A stretch of DNA of 64,000 bases, taken from contig NZ_CP061336.1 in the NCBI RefSeq assembly GCF_005473905.2, positions 1,852,501-1,916,500 on the forward strand. The letters are read 5' to 3'. The position numbers and the translations under genes are program-made. The notes beneath the pieces are model-generated. The model saw only the letters and a list, made by a program, of their open reading frames with translations, searched no databases and was not told the origin of the DNA. This document shows, piece after piece, positions 36,485-48,385 of this stretch. This DNA is from Ruminiclostridium herbifermentans (GTDB taxonomy: Bacteria > Bacillota > Clostridia > Acetivibrionales > DSM-1351). The first letter of the stretch is position 1, and every line of letters starts with the position of its first letter.

Positions 36485-37231
36485 TTATATACACTTTATA
36501 AACTCCATTGCTTTAGACATGAAATTATTTCTGGTAAAGTGGAATCTTTGAGAATCACCTTGCAATCCACCAATATCATTTTCATCTATACCTTCTTCAA
36601 CAAACATTGCAACATTTTTACCCAAAGCCAATGCAGCACCCTTTTCTTCTAGCAACCAAGCAGCTGTAGTATATTTTCCATTTTCCTTTTTATCTCGTTT
36701 AGTCATTATTATAACAGCATATTTTGCTTTTGAAATTTTATCAAGAATGGCTTTAGAAATAGAACCAAGTCTGTCAGCTTTACCATCTACAACATTATAC
36801 CCGTTATGTTCCAAAAAAGATTTAAAACCAGCAACAAACTCATCATCTTCAGGTCTATAGCTATAAGCTAAAAAAATAGAGTTCTCATTTACAAAATTAC
36901 TATCTTTTATTTTTGATTGATTATCAAGAGAATCTTCTTTCCAATATTCTTTAATCTCATCAAGAAAAGATTCTAATATTGCTTTTGCTTTATCTAAACC
37001 TTGGTTATAATACTTAGTATAATCTGTATTTATCGTAGCAATACTTGGTAAATATCTAATTTTAATAAAGTCTTCAATGTGTGAAGAATTGTCACCAAAA
37101 ATATATTTTAAAGCTGTTTGAGTTGATGTCTTCCATTTAATAAATTCAGATGATTTAGTACTTAAATTATAAATTGTTTCAATTTGCCATAAAATATCAG
37201 ATAATTTTCGTATTGCCTCAGCTTTTTCCAT
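36485..37231 (-). CDS. TIR-like domain protein with helical N-terminus, candidate immune NADase
   Basis: Residues 1-110 are a helical domain (WQIETIYNLSTKSSEFIKWK) like those that precede TIR or nucleotide-binding effector domains; residues 116-248 are TIR-like: SIFLAYSYRPEDDEF as strand A and box 1, SKAKYAVIIMTKRD as strand D, and AAWLLEEKGAALALGK with Glu195/Glu196 as candidate catalytic glutamate. Proteins of this layout occur as single-gene or accessory antiphage effectors that degrade NAD; that function is inferred. No signal peptide. It stands alone between gltX and a spermidine-synthase-like gene. Confidence 0.72.
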   Translation of the reverse strand: MEKAEAIRKLSDILWQIETIYNLSTKSSEFIKWKTSTQTALKYIFGDNSSHIEDFIKIRYLPSIATINTDYTKYYNQGLDKAKAILESFLDEIKEYWKEDSLDNQSKIKDSNFVNENSIFLAYSYRPEDDEFVAGFKSFLEHNGYNVVDGKADRLGSISKAILDKISKAKYAVIIMTKRDKKENGKYTTAAWLLEEKGAALALGKNVAMFVEEGIDENDIGGLQGDSQRFHFTRNNFMSKAMEFIKCI

Positions 37232-37516
37232 GTTGCACCTCTTTAATAATAATAATTATTTTGTAACTCAAATTTCACATTTGAGTATACTGCTTAAAGG
37301 CTAGTAATATTAGGTGTGGTAGTATTATCAATGGAAAGTTGGGGTTCAAAATAATTACATGAAATTTATAAATAGCAATTATTTTAACAACAACCCAAAT
37401 AATTCTATCACACCAATGGAAGTTTACATGCGAAGGTTGAGTTAGTTTATCCATATTGTACCATAAAAACTTAAATATAATTATACTTACATTTAATCCT
37501 ACTTAAGTTATAAGCG

Positions 37517-39124
37517 TTACTTCAGCAACTCAAATATCCCATCAAACCCCTTATTTTCAAAGTCAACCATATCCTTAAAATTTTGAAGTTCATCCTTAAC
37601 AATATCATTTAAAAGGCTCTGGCCTAATATGTCAACTGGGGCCACATCATCAGTAAAAATTAACTCTGTTTTTGTGACCTCCTGAAGCTTGTCATATACA
37701 TATGAAGCTACATTTGATAAAGGGTTGTCGGATTCAAATTTGTTTATATTATCTTCAAAATTACTTAGCATATTATTATCATTTGACGCAAATAGCAAAA
37801 CATTAGTGCTGTTGGTCAAATCGCAGGTGTAAACCTTGTTCATAACACTCTTTACAGTTTGAGTAAGATATTGGTTTATAGGGTTATCGCCTTTTGACTT
37901 CATATTAATGTTCAAAATAATTACACCGCCTGGCTTTAGGTGCTTGGATACTTCCGTGAAAAATTCTTGTGTTGCCATATGGAAGGGAACAGTAATGTCA
38001 TGGTACGCATCAACCATAATAACATCGTACATTCCGCATTTCTTATCAGAAAGAAAAGTTCGTCCGTCTGTTTCATAAATATTGGCTTCATCATCTTTCA
38101 AATTAAAATATTTCTTAGATAATTCAATGATTTTAGAATCAATTTCAACGGCATCTGTACTTGTATTTGGATAATATTTTTTTGACTGTTTAGCATATGT
38201 ACCTGTTCCATTGCCTAAAATTAGTAAATCTAATTTTTTATTAGCATCAAAATCCTTGATGAACTGGGGGGCCATTAATGCATAATCATAGTAAAAACCA
38301 GATAGCTTATTGTCTTTTTTATAAACAGATTGAACACCAAAAGCTACGTTAGTTGAAAGATAAACAGCATTTTCGTCTTCAGTTACCTGTAAATAATTGT
38401 ATACAGATTCGTCCTCAACAACACAATCTGTCCAAAAAGCATATGAATTTGATATAGGCAATAATATAAGGGCAAAAATTATTACTGCACTGATTGAAAC
38501 TCTAAAAACCTTTGATTTTATTAATATAAAATAGGTAAGGCAGATTAAATTTAAGACCATTGCAAAAATTAAGAAAGTTTTGCTTGTACCAACAAATGGA
38601 ATGGTTACAAAGGTAGGTATAAAAGTTCCGATAATACTTCCTATTGTATTCATAGCATATATTTTCCCTACAGTCTTACCTGTAGTATCGGTATTGGTAT
38701 CGGTGACACCTATCTTTACCAAATAAGGTGAAACCATGCCTAAGCCAATTAAAGGTATTGAAAATAAAACCAAACAGGATATGACTGAACCTGTAATAAG
38801 TAAATTTGTCGGGAAGAATAGAGCAAGTAAGCCCATTATACCAACAATGACGTATTTGCCAATAAAGGGTATTACTGCAATCCATAAGGCAGCGGCCCAT
38901 ATAATTACATACAATCTATTCATGCTGTTATGTTTATCTGCAGATCTGCCCCCCAAAACATTTCCAATACTCATAGAGATCATTATTAGACCAATAATAA
39001 CTGTCCAAATTATCTGAGAAGTTCCGAAATATGGTGCCAGGAGCTTTGAAACACTTAGTTCTACAGCCATAACAGACATTCCGCAAAAAAATGAAGTTAA
39101 GTATAAAAGAAGCCTATTTTTCAT
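37517..39124 (-). CDS. Membrane-embedded spermidine synthase-like protein (MFS-like helices fused to SAM-fold domain)
   Basis: About seven membrane helices (residues 1-215; first LLLYLTSFFCGMSVMAVELS) are fused to a spermidine synthase/methyltransferase Rossmann domain: DLLILGNGTGTYAK as the nucleotide loop, TDAVEIDSKIIELSKKYF, YDVIMVDAYHDITVPFHMAT. The fused family is widespread but its substrate is not established; aminopropyl transfer needs the GGGxG motif, here GNGTGTY. No speD or speH gene lies nearby. ATG start close to the end of a short leader. Confidence 0.82.
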   Translation of the reverse strand: MKNRLLLYLTSFFCGMSVMAVELSVSKLLAPYFGTSQIIWTVIIGLIMISMSIGNVLGGRSADKHNSMNRLYVIIWAAALWIAVIPFIGKYVIVGIMGLLALFFPTNLLITGSVISCLVLFSIPLIGLGMVSPYLVKIGVTDTNTDTTGKTVGKIYAMNTIGSIIGTFIPTFVTIPFVGTSKTFLIFAMVLNLICLTYFILIKSKVFRVSISAVIIFALILLPISNSYAFWTDCVVEDESVYNYLQVTEDENAVYLSTNVAFGVQSVYKKDNKLSGFYYDYALMAPQFIKDFDANKKLDLLILGNGTGTYAKQSKKYYPNTSTDAVEIDSKIIELSKKYFNLKDDEANIYETDGRTFLSDKKCGMYDVIMVDAYHDITVPFHMATQEFFTEVSKHLKPGGVIILNINMKSKGDNPINQYLTQTVKSVMNKVYTCDLTNSTNVLLFASNDNNMLSNFEDNINKFESDNPLSNVASYVYDKLQEVTKTELIFTDDVAPVDILGQSLLNDIVKDELQNFKDMVDFENKGFDGIFELLK

Positions 39125-40567
<1,443 letters not shown>

Positions 40568-40905
40568 TTGCTATAGATAGCTGATATTAGTTAAAGTAAG
40601 CATATCTGTATTTGGTATTTTTACTTTATATGTAAAGGTTTAATGAGTTTTTTGCATAATGAAAAAAATAAAATATGCTTTAGGTATTCTTAAAGTAGGT
40701 TATAACTGAATAATTAAATGCTTATTGAATCGCTTAATATTTAAGGTTAAATATGGTATAAGTTCAAATTTATCATTTGAAATATACATTTGATGGTTGA
40801 GTAAGATTATTATTCAAATTGTAGGATGATTTTTAAAATTGAATTTTGCATTGAAAAATAAGTAAAGTCAGCGAATTATAATATGTAAAGGGAGATGTGT
40901 TGTAA
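40568..40905. other. Gene-free stretch between pta and ackA
   Basis: AT-rich; no clear terminator and no strong promoter pair picked out. The genes may be joined in one transcript or ackA may have its own start. Confidence 0.4.
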
Positions 40906-42099
40906 ATGAAGATATTAGTTATTAATGCAGGAAGTTCCTCATTAAAGTATCAGTTAATTGATATGACAAATGAAACAGTTTTAGCGAAGGGCTTATGTGA
41001 TAGAATAGGTATTGACAACTCTTTTATTAAGCAAACACGAGGTTCAGAAGATGCTGTTGAAATTAAAAAGGTGTTAAAGAACCACAAGGATGCAATTGAG
41101 GCCGTTATTAGTGCACTTGTTGATGAAAAAATTGGCGTTATTAAAAACATGTCTGAAATTTCAGCAGTAGGACATCGTGTAGTTCATGGCGGTGAGAAAT
41201 TTAACAGTTCAGCGGTAATTGATGAAACCGTTATGGAGGCTATTAGAGAGTGTATTGACATAGCTCCACTTCACAATCCACCAAATATTATTGGTATTGA
41301 AGCTTGTCAAGCAATTATGCCAAATGTACCAATGGTAGCAGTTTTTGATACAACCTTCCACAGTTCAATGCCAGAAGAAGCATACATTTATGCTTTACCT
41401 TATGAGATGTATGAAAAATACAAAATAAGAAGATATGGTTTCCACGGAACATCACATAAATTTGTTGCAGAAAGAGCAGCTGAATTATTAGGAAAGCCTC
41501 TTAATGAATTAAAGATAATTACTTGCCATCTTGGTAATGGCTCAAGTATATGTGCTGTAAACAAAGGAAAATCTGTTGATACATCTATGGGATTTACTCC
41601 TTTGCAGGGTGTTGCAATGGGTACAAGAAGTGGTACAATTGACCCTGAAGTTGTTACTTTCCTTATGGAGAAGGAAGACCTTACTATAAAAGGAGTTAGC
41701 AACTTGTTAAACAAGAAGTCAGGTGTTCTTGGAGTATCAGGAGTAAGCAGTGACTTTAGAGATGTACAAGTTGCTTCAAAGGAAGGTAATAAAAGAGCAA
41801 AGCTTGCTTTGGATATTTTCTGTTATGATTGTAAAAAATACATTGGAGCTTACATCGCTATAATGAATGGTGTTGATGCAATTGTATTTACAGCAGGAGT
41901 AGGAGAAAATGATTTTAACATCAGAGAAAGAATAGCTAATGATTTGGACTTCTTTGGAATTAAAATTGACGAAGAGAAAAACAAAATAAGAGGTCAGGAA
42001 ATTGACATTAGCGCTGAAGATGCAAAGGTTAGAACACTAGTTATTCCGACTAATGAAGAACTTGCTATTGCAAGAGAAGTGCTTAGAATGTTAAAATAA
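40906..42099 (+). CDS. ackA: Acetate kinase
   Basis: Transfers the phosphate of acetyl phosphate to ADP, yielding acetate and ATP. ASKHA-fold motifs: [15 protein letters not shown] at the start, [42 protein letters not shown] and [20 protein letters not shown], then the late FTAGVGEND. Length of 397 residues is standard. GGGAGATG precedes the ATG. With pta it forms the substrate-level phosphorylation branch expected in a fermentative Clostridium. Confidence 0.98.
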   Translation: MKILVINAGSSSLKYQLIDMTNETVLAKGLCDRIGIDNSFIKQTRGSEDAVEIKKVLKNHKDAIEAVISALVDEKIGVIKNMSEISAVGHRVVHGGEKFNSSAVIDETVMEAIRECIDIAPLHNPPNIIGIEACQAIMPNVPMVAVFDTTFHSSMPEEAYIYALPYEMYEKYKIRRYGFHGTSHKFVAERAAELLGKPLNELKIITCHLGNGSSICAVNKGKSVDTSMGFTPLQGVAMGTRSGTIDPEVVTFLMEKEDLTIKGVSNLLNKKSGVLGVSGVSSDFRDVQVASKEGNKRAKLALDIFCYDCKKYIGAYIAIMNGVDAIVFTAGVGENDFNIRERIANDLDFFGIKIDEEKNKIRGQEIDISAEDAKVRTLVIPTNEELAIAREVLRMLK

Positions 42100-42224
42100 C
42101 TATAATTTCGTGTTGTTTTAGCAACAAGTTATTAATAAATATGAGCACCAGCAGACTTTTTCTGTGGGGAATTCACATAATTAAGATATGGAAAAGTAAT
42201 AAAAAATTATCCGAAATTGAATTA

Positions 42225-42253
42225 TTGACAAATGTTGTATTAGTTAGTATAAT
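42225..42253 (+). promoter_or_regulatory. Consensus sigma-A promoter of the yceD-rpmF operon
   Basis: Perfect TTGACA, 17-bp spacer, perfect TATAAT; transcription would start near 42260, about 23 bases before the start codon. Confidence 0.85.
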
Positions 42254-42282
42254 ATCAATTGTCGGTTTTTAAGAGGTTACTA

Positions 42283-42780
42283 ATGAGAGTAAATGTATCT
42301 GATATTGTTAAAACTGAAGGTGCAGGTATAGATGTCAATTATTCCGGCGATTTACCTGGATTGCATGAGTTTGATAATTCAGTAGAATTTAAGCCTTCTT
42401 TTGATTTTACAGGTCGCATTGTTAATTTTGGCGGTCTGTTAAAGTTGAGTGGTAAACTTCATTTTGAGTTTGTTGCAGATTGCATTAGATGTCTGAAACC
42501 TGTTGAAACAGCCATGGACATAGAGGTAAATGAAGTCTTCGGTGAGGTTTTTGATCCTGATGAAGTCGATGCATATATATATGAAGGTAATGTTGTAGAC
42601 ATTGAAAAACCACTTATTGACAACATAATACTTGCCTTGCCTACTAAAATTATTTGCAGCGAAGACTGTAAAGGCTTATGCAAGAATTGTGGTGCTAATT
42701 TAAATTTTAAAAATTGTAATTGTGATGAAAGCGAAATAGTAGATTCAAGAATGGAAATTCTTAAAGACTTTTTCAAATAG
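42283..42780 (+). CDS. YceD/DUF177 family protein
   Basis: Family tied to 23S rRNA maturation and nearly always located just before rpmF. Visible marks are DFTGRIVNFGGLLKLSGKL, then CIRCLKP (Cys pair), and CSEDCKGLCKNCGANLNFKN near the C-terminus, with Cys residues in CxxxC spacing. The ATG with AAGAGGT upstream gives 165 residues; a TTG eight codons earlier would overlap the expected transcript start and is rejected. It is followed 43 bp later by rpmF in the same operon. Confidence 0.9.
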   Translation: MRVNVSDIVKTEGAGIDVNYSGDLPGLHEFDNSVEFKPSFDFTGRIVNFGGLLKLSGKLHFEFVADCIRCLKPVETAMDIEVNEVFGEVFDPDEVDAYIYEGNVVDIEKPLIDNIILALPTKIICSEDCKGLCKNCGANLNFKNCNCDESEIVDSRMEILKDFFK

Positions 42781-42823
42781 GTTTCTACTTAGATGGTTGC
42801 AATATAGTAGGGAGGTGTTATTG

Positions 42824-43006
42824 ATGGCAAACCCAAGGAATAGATTTTCCAAAGCTAGGACAGGTAAAAGAAGATCCCAGTGGAAACTGGCGTCTCCAAC
42901 TTTAGTAAGCTGCCCACAGTGTCATACTTATAAGCTGCCTCACAGGGTATGTGTTGAATGTGGTTATTATGATGGCAAGCAGGTAGTTAAAGTAGAAGCT
43001 AAATAA
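42824..43006 (+). CDS. rpmF: 50S ribosomal protein L32
   Basis: Small large-subunit protein of 60 residues. It starts MANPRNRFSKARTGKRRSQW and carries the four-Cys zinc site CPQCHTYKLPHRVC...CGYY (zinc form). The GGGAGG site lies 9 bases before the ATG; a longer frame from 42797 is a spurious extension. Co-transcribed with the DUF177 gene. The fatty-acid genes fapR-plsX that often follow are absent here. Confidence 0.97.
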   Translation: MANPRNRFSKARTGKRRSQWKLASPTLVSCPQCHTYKLPHRVCVECGYYDGKQVVKVEAK

Positions 43007-43020
43007 TAATATTGTCATTA

Positions 43021-43049
43021 AAGCAGCAGGATTATTCTTGCTGCTTTTT
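43021..43049 (+). terminator. Terminator of the yceD-rpmF operon
   Basis: AAGCAGCA/TGCTGCTT with a ten-base loop, followed by TTT, 15 bp after the rpmF stop. Confidence 0.8.
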
Positions 43050-43400
43050 GATTTTTGCGTTCCAATTAGGCCTATGACAATCTACATATGGGTTTTAAGT
43101 ATATATTAATTTATATGTTTATGAGATAATGGCAATAATCTATATTAAATGGCTTTATTTAATGGCGTTGGAGTAATATAAATTGAGAAATAATATAAAT
43201 GAAATGATGGGCTTACAGCTTGCGCTATAAAAGCTGTATGGAACTAAACTTTTTCAATTTAAGAACTTATATTTTAGTAGGAAATTATATTTTAAGTGTT
43301 TCAATATCATTTAAAATAATGAGCGTGATTGTACACTAAATAATTCTCAGAATGATAAATTACTATTTTTGTGGATATTTTAAGATGGATACGGAGTAAA

Positions 43401-43513
43401 CACAAAGTGATTCGAGCAAGGGAACTAGTGTGTTCCTAAAGGGGTCGCTTATACACTTTGTGAACAAAGAAAATTGCTTTGAACTGAAGATATGAGAAAG
43501 CGAATTTTCTTGA
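43401..43513 (+). ncRNA. Structured leader or small RNA upstream of the DUF512 gene
   Basis: A nine-base perfect stem CACAAAGTG/CACTTTGTG (43401-43409 with 43454-43462) encloses GGAAC/GTTCC (43421-43425 with 43432-43436) and GAGC/GCTT. A second hairpin follows, GAAAATT-GCTTT with AAAGC-G-AATTTTC (43469-43508), ending about 25 bases before the chosen start codon. The layout suggests a regulatory 5' leader, but no known class was recognised. The remainder of 43050-43400 shows nothing. Confidence 0.42.
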
Positions 43514-43533
43514 TTATAGGATGGTGTTATTAT

Positions 43534-44931
43534 ATGAGCAATAATAAAAATAAAATATATTTTGTTCAAAAGAACAGTATAGCTGAAGAAGCCGGTATTG
43601 AAGAAGGAGACTTCCTTTTATCCATTAATAAGCAGAAAATTAAGGATATATTTGATTATAGGTATTTTCAAGCCTCAGAAGAATTATTACTTGAGATAGA
43701 GAAACCTAATGGAGAGATTTGGGAAGTAGAGGTTGAAAAGGATGAGAGTGAAGATTTAGGCATTGAATTTGAGGATTCGCTTATTGACGGAGCTAAAAGC
43801 TGTACAAATAAATGTATTTTTTGTTTTATTGATCAACTGCCAAAAGGTATGCGTGAGACGGTGTATTTTAAGGATGATGATTCTAGGCTATCCTTTCTTA
43901 CAGGTAATTATGTTACATTAACCAATATAAAAAGAGACGAACTACAGAGAATTATTAATTATAGAATGTCTCCTATAAATGTATCTGTTCATACCACAAA
44001 TCCTGAACTCCGAAAGTTTATGCTGGGAAATAGGTTTGCTGGCGATGTTTTAGAAAAAATTAAGATGCTCACTGATAGTGGTATTGAGGTTAACTGCCAG
44101 ATAGTATTATGCAGAGATATTAATGACAAGCAAGAGTTAGACAGGACAATAGGAGATTTAGCACAGCTATATCCTGCAGTAAACAGTGTTTCAGTTGTTC
44201 CAGTTGGAATAACTAAATATAGAGATAATTTATACAATCTAATTCCATTTGACAAAGAAAGCAGCATTAATGTTATTAATCAAGTACATAGATGGCAAAA
44301 TGAGTTTCTGCAAGAGAAGGGCTCACGAGTTATATATCTATCTGATGAATTTTATATTAATGCTGAAATGGACATTCCAAATTATAAATCCTATGAAGGC
44401 TTTCCGCAAATAGAAAATGGAGTTGGAATGCTAGCACTATTTATAAATGAAGTAACTGAGGCATTAAAAAGTAAAGATACTTTAAAATTAGCTCAAATGT
44501 GGAAAAATGGGAAGTCTAGTTGCAAGGATACTTTACAGGACTGTGATACAAGGGAAATTAAAATTCAGTCAAAAAGACATATAAGTATTGCTACAGGTAG
44601 ACTTGTTTATAAAAATATATTAAAATTGGTTAGTGATATATTAAAGGTTTTTGAAGGAATAGATGTAAATGTCTATGATATAGAAAATAATTTTTTTGGT
44701 GAACATGTTAATGTCTGTGGATTGCTGACCGGCAGGGATATTGTTGAGCAACTGAAGGACAAGCAGCTGGGGCAGGAATTATTAATAAGCAGGAGCATGT
44801 TAAGAGCAGGAGAACACGTACTATTAGATGATTATACTGTTGAACAAATAGAAGCTGAATTGCATGTTAAAATCCGCATTGTTGAAAATGATGGGGCTGA
44901 TTTTGTGAGTGCAATCATAGGTGAATTCTAA
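43534..44931 (+). CDS. DUF512 family protein: PDZ plus radical-SAM-like iron-sulfur domain
   Basis: A conserved clostridial/bacillar protein of unknown role. Residues 1-70 form a PDZ-like domain (SIAEEAGIEEGDFLLSINKQ); then GAKSCTNKCIFCFIDQLPKG gives the CxxxCxxC cluster motif of radical-SAM-like proteins, followed by the TIM-barrel part (TNPELRKFMLGN, VNCQIVLCRDIND) and the DUF512 tail ending with a LLDDYTVEQIE segment. The ATG with GGATGGTG upstream is used; an upstream ATG at 43492 lies inside the leader hairpin. Der, a ribosome-assembly GTPase, follows 175 bp later, a common gene order. Confidence 0.88.
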   Translation: MSNNKNKIYFVQKNSIAEEAGIEEGDFLLSINKQKIKDIFDYRYFQASEELLLEIEKPNGEIWEVEVEKDESEDLGIEFEDSLIDGAKSCTNKCIFCFIDQLPKGMRETVYFKDDDSRLSFLTGNYVTLTNIKRDELQRIINYRMSPINVSVHTTNPELRKFMLGNRFAGDVLEKIKMLTDSGIEVNCQIVLCRDINDKQELDRTIGDLAQLYPAVNSVSVVPVGITKYRDNLYNLIPFDKESSINVINQVHRWQNEFLQEKGSRVIYLSDEFYINAEMDIPNYKSYEGFPQIENGVGMLALFINEVTEALKSKDTLKLAQMWKNGKSSCKDTLQDCDTREIKIQSKRHISIATGRLVYKNILKLVSDILKVFEGIDVNVYDIENNFFGEHVNVCGLLTGRDIVEQLKDKQLGQELLISRSMLRAGEHVLLDDYTVEQIEAELHVKIRIVENDGADFVSAIIGEF

Positions 44932-45105
44932 TTTTAGATTCAAAATTAATTTCGCTGCTAATTTAATGCAATTATTATAGCAGCAAAATATTGTTTATTT
45001 TAGTACTTGTATTTAAGAGGGAAAGCTATGTAATTAATCTAAATTAGAGAACGGAAAATATCAGCATTTTAGTAGTTGTTCTTAATAAATTCGGAGGTGT
45101 AAGCT

Positions 45106-46428
45106 TTGAGTAAGCCTATTGTGGCAGTGGTTGGAAGGCCAAATGTTGGGAAATCAACATTTTTTAATTATTTAGCAGGCAGAAGAATTTCTATTGTAGA
45201 GGATACCCCAGGTGTTACAAGAGATAGGATATATACCGAGATTGAATGGAGAAATAAAAAGTTTACTCTAATTGATACAGGTGGTATAGAGCCATATTCA
45301 GAGGACATAATAATGCAGCAAATGAAACGTCAAGCTGAGATTGCAATAGAGACTGCTGATGTTATAATTTTTATGGTGGATGCAAAAGATGGTATGACAG
45401 CCACAGATAAAGAAGTGGCAACAATGCTGAGAAAATCAAATAAGCCTGTTATCCTTACAGTAAACAAGGTAGATAAAGTTGGAGATCCTCCGCCAGAGGT
45501 ATATGAATTTTATAATTTAGCTATTGGTGATATGATTGTTATATCTTCAGTGCATGGCTTAGGCATGGGAGATTTGTTGGACGCTGTTTTTGAGCATTTT
45601 CCAGAGGATATTGATGATGATGAGGATGAGGATGTCATTAAGGTTGCTGTTGTTGGTAAACCAAATGCAGGAAAGTCATCCCTTATTAATGCAATACTTG
45701 GAGAAAACCGTGTTATAGTCAGCAATATCCCAGGTACTACTAGAGATGCAATTGATACTCATATAGAGATAGAGGGTCAAAAGTATACATTTATTGATAC
45801 TGCTGGTATTAGAAGGAGAAGTAAGATAAATGAAAATATAGAAAAATATAGTGCGATTAGATCATGGACTGCCATTGAGCGTGCGGATGTATGTTTAATA
45901 ATGATTGACGCTGTGGATGGAGTTACTGAGCAGGACACAAAAATTGCAGGCTATGCGCATGATCAGGGAAAAGCCGCAATTATAGTAATAAATAAATGGG
46001 ATTTAGTTGCAAAGGAAACTGGAACATTAGAGGAATATAGGAGAAAAGTTTATGAAAGTCTTGGTTTTATGACATATGCTCCGGTACTATTTATTTCAGC
46101 TAAGACAGGACAGAGAGTTAATAAGATTTATGAACTTATCAAATATGTGGCAGAACAGGCTTCATTCAGAATTTCAACAGGAATGTTGAATGACTTAGTA
46201 AATGAAGCAGTTGCGATGGTACAGCCTCCTTCTGATAAGGGAAAGAAATTGAAAATTTATTATATGACTCAGACTGGAATAAAGCCGCCGACTTTCGTTA
46301 TATTTGTCAATGAGACGCAGCTGTTTCATTATTCATATGAGAGATATATTGAAAATCAGTTAAGAAAGAATTTTGGTTTTGAAGGTACTCCTATTCGGTT
46401 TATTCATAGGCAGAGGGACAAAGAATAA
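45106..46428 (+). CDS. der: Ribosome biogenesis GTPase Der (EngA)
   Basis: Two tandem G domains plus a KH-like C-terminal domain needed for 50S subunit assembly. G1 motifs are GRPNVGKST near residue 9 and GKPNAGKSS near residue 184; [25 protein letters not shown] and NKWDLV are the remaining G motifs. The KH-like end contains [20 protein letters not shown]. The TTG start follows TCGGAGGT by eight bases. Length of 440 residues is standard. It is followed by plsY. Confidence 0.97.
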   Translation: MSKPIVAVVGRPNVGKSTFFNYLAGRRISIVEDTPGVTRDRIYTEIEWRNKKFTLIDTGGIEPYSEDIIMQQMKRQAEIAIETADVIIFMVDAKDGMTATDKEVATMLRKSNKPVILTVNKVDKVGDPPPEVYEFYNLAIGDMIVISSVHGLGMGDLLDAVFEHFPEDIDDDEDEDVIKVAVVGKPNAGKSSLINAILGENRVIVSNIPGTTRDAIDTHIEIEGQKYTFIDTAGIRRRSKINENIEKYSAIRSWTAIERADVCLIMIDAVDGVTEQDTKIAGYAHDQGKAAIIVINKWDLVAKETGTLEEYRRKVYESLGFMTYAPVLFISAKTGQRVNKIYELIKYVAEQASFRISTGMLNDLVNEAVAMVQPPSDKGKKLKIYYMTQTGIKPPTFVIFVNETQLFHYSYERYIENQLRKNFGFEGTPIRFIHRQRDKE

Positions 46429-46429
46429 A

Positions 46430-46474
46430 CTCGACAGTATAGTTTGTGCGAACATGGTGCATTGTCGAGCTTTT
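46430..46474 (+). terminator. Hairpin with short T-run between der and plsY
   Basis: CTCGACA/TGTCGAG followed by CTTTTAT, starting at the der stop codon; probably lowers read-through into plsY. Confidence 0.6.
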
Positions 46475-46502
46475 ATAGTTAGTAGTTAGAATGGAGGTTA
46501 GT

Positions 46503-47165
46503 ATGGGGCTTTTTATTATTAGATGCATTTTAGTTTTGATTATTGGGTATCTTTTAGGTAGTATAAATACTTCAATAATTGTAGGAAAATGTTATGGGAT
46601 TGATATTCGTAAGCATGGAAGCGGAAACGCAGGAATGACGAATACCTTAAGAACATTAGGCAAAGTCGCTGCAGTTCTTGTGGTGTTAGGTGATATATTA
46701 AAAGGAGTATTATCATATATAATTGGTAATATTATTTTGAATTCTGCAGCAATGGATGGTGTTTTTGGAAGCCAATTATCAACTGTAGTTGGCATTGGAG
46801 GTATGGCAGGTGGTATAGCTGCAATTATTGGACACAATTGGCCCCTATACTTTGGATTTAAAGGCGGCAAAGGAATTCTAACATCCTTCGCAGTTGTTAT
46901 GATGATGGACTGGCAGCTAGGGCTTATACTTTTTGGTATATTTTTAGTTGTTGTTATAATTACAAGGTATGTTTCGTTAAGTTCTATTACTGTATGTGTA
47001 GTATTTCCTATAGCAGCATATATTAAGGGGAATGGATTAGTATTTTCAGTATTTGCTGCTATTTTATCTTTGCTGGCAATATGCAGACATAGTGCAAACA
47101 TTAAAAGACTTATAAATGGTACTGAATCAAAAATTGGCGCTAAGAAAAAGGACATTGAAAGATAA
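46503..47165 (+). CDS. plsY: Glycerol-3-phosphate acyltransferase PlsY
   Basis: Membrane enzyme that moves the acyl group from acyl-phosphate to glycerol 3-phosphate, the first step of phospholipid synthesis. About five helices; conserved PlsY motifs are YLLGSINTSIIVGKCYGIDI-RKHGSGNAGMTN, GDILKG, and GHNWPLYFGFKGGKGILTSF. The ATG used has GGAGGT five bases upstream; an ATG four codons earlier would put this site inside the gene. GpsA, which makes its glycerol 3-phosphate substrate, begins 15 bp later. Confidence 0.95.
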   Translation: MGLFIIRCILVLIIGYLLGSINTSIIVGKCYGIDIRKHGSGNAGMTNTLRTLGKVAAVLVVLGDILKGVLSYIIGNIILNSAAMDGVFGSQLSTVVGIGGMAGGIAAIIGHNWPLYFGFKGGKGILTSFAVVMMMDWQLGLILFGIFLVVVIITRYVSLSSITVCVVFPIAAYIKGNGLVFSVFAAILSLLAICRHSANIKRLINGTESKIGAKKKDIER

Positions 47166-47179
47166 TACAGGAGGTAAAT

Positions 47180-48178
47180 ATGAATAAAAATGTTGCAGTT
47201 ATTGGTGCAGGTAGTATGGGTATAGCTATGGCAGTATTATTATCTAAAAATGGTAATAATGTTAAAGTGTGGTCGCCTATGAGCGATGAAATCAACATGC
47301 TTAAAGAGAACAGAGAACATCTTACCAGATTGCCAGGAGTTAAAATTCCAGATAGTGTTGAATTTACTACGGATATTTACATTGCTGCTAAAAACTGTGA
47401 TGTTGTAGTATTGGCTGTTCCTTCACAAACAACAAGACAAAACTGTAAGGCACTATCAAGTATAATTTCAAAAGATACTATTGTAGTAACATGTTCTAAA
47501 GGTATTGAGGATGATACATGTAAGTTGCTTTCTGAAATAATGCATGAGGAGTTGCCTCATAATAATATTGCTGTTTTATCAGGGCCAAGTCATGCTGAGG
47601 AAATAGCACGAGATGTTCCTACAACAGTAGTAGCAGCATCAGAAAAAAATGAAGTGGCACAATATTTGCAGGATTTATTTATGACACCAAATTTCAGGGT
47701 ATACACTAATACGGATGTTATTGGTGTAGAACTAGGAGGAGCATTAAAAAATATTATTGCTTTATGTGCTGGAATATCTGACGGATTAGGCTATGGAGAT
47801 AACACTAAGGCTGCTCTGATGACGAGGGGGATAACTGAAATCTCTAGACTAGGAGTTGCAATGGGAGGAAAAGCTGATACGTTTTCAGGACTTACTGGAG
47901 TTGGAGATTTAATTGTTACTTGTACAAGTATGCATAGCAGAAATAGAAGGGCTGGAATATTAATAGGACAGGGCAAGAGCGTTCAACAGGCGTTAGAAGA
48001 AGTAAATATGGTGGTTGAAGGAGTAGCAACTACAAAGCCAGCATATGAATTAGCAAAAAGACTAGGAGTATCTATGCCAATAACTAATGAGGCTTATGAT
48101 GTTTTATATAAAGGAAAGGATCCTAGAAAAGCAGTTGGAGATTTGATGACAAGGGACAAAAAGAATGAAATGCAATAG
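47180..48178 (+). CDS. gpsA: Glycerol-3-phosphate dehydrogenase (NAD(P)+)
   Basis: Reduces dihydroxyacetone phosphate to glycerol 3-phosphate for lipid synthesis. The N-terminal Rossmann motif is VIGAGSMGIAMAVLLSKNG; CSKGIED, LSGPSHAEEI, GGALKNIIALCAGISDGLGY (catalytic Lys), and FSGLTGVGDLIVTCTS follow. At 332 residues it is complete, with AGGAGGT before the ATG. Operon with plsY. Confidence 0.97.
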   Translation: MNKNVAVIGAGSMGIAMAVLLSKNGNNVKVWSPMSDEINMLKENREHLTRLPGVKIPDSVEFTTDIYIAAKNCDVVVLAVPSQTTRQNCKALSSIISKDTIVVTCSKGIEDDTCKLLSEIMHEELPHNNIAVLSGPSHAEEIARDVPTTVVAASEKNEVAQYLQDLFMTPNFRVYTNTDVIGVELGGALKNIIALCAGISDGLGYGDNTKAALMTRGITEISRLGVAMGGKADTFSGLTGVGDLIVTCTSMHSRNRRAGILIGQGKSVQQALEEVNMVVEGVATTKPAYELAKRLGVSMPITNEAYDVLYKGKDPRKAVGDLMTRDKKNEMQ

Positions 48179-48385
48179 TATAATAGCTTTAATTTAAAAA
48201 GCTATTATTGCGATATTATTCAATCTAAAAAGAAATCTAGCTATAAGATTATCATAATATATAGTTTATAAGCTTTTTAAGGAATTTGCTGTATATTATT
48301 AATAGCTGAATAGCATTAGATTTAAATTGTGATTTTAATAAATGTGATTTTAATAAAATTGAATGATTATTAATGATTATTATTA

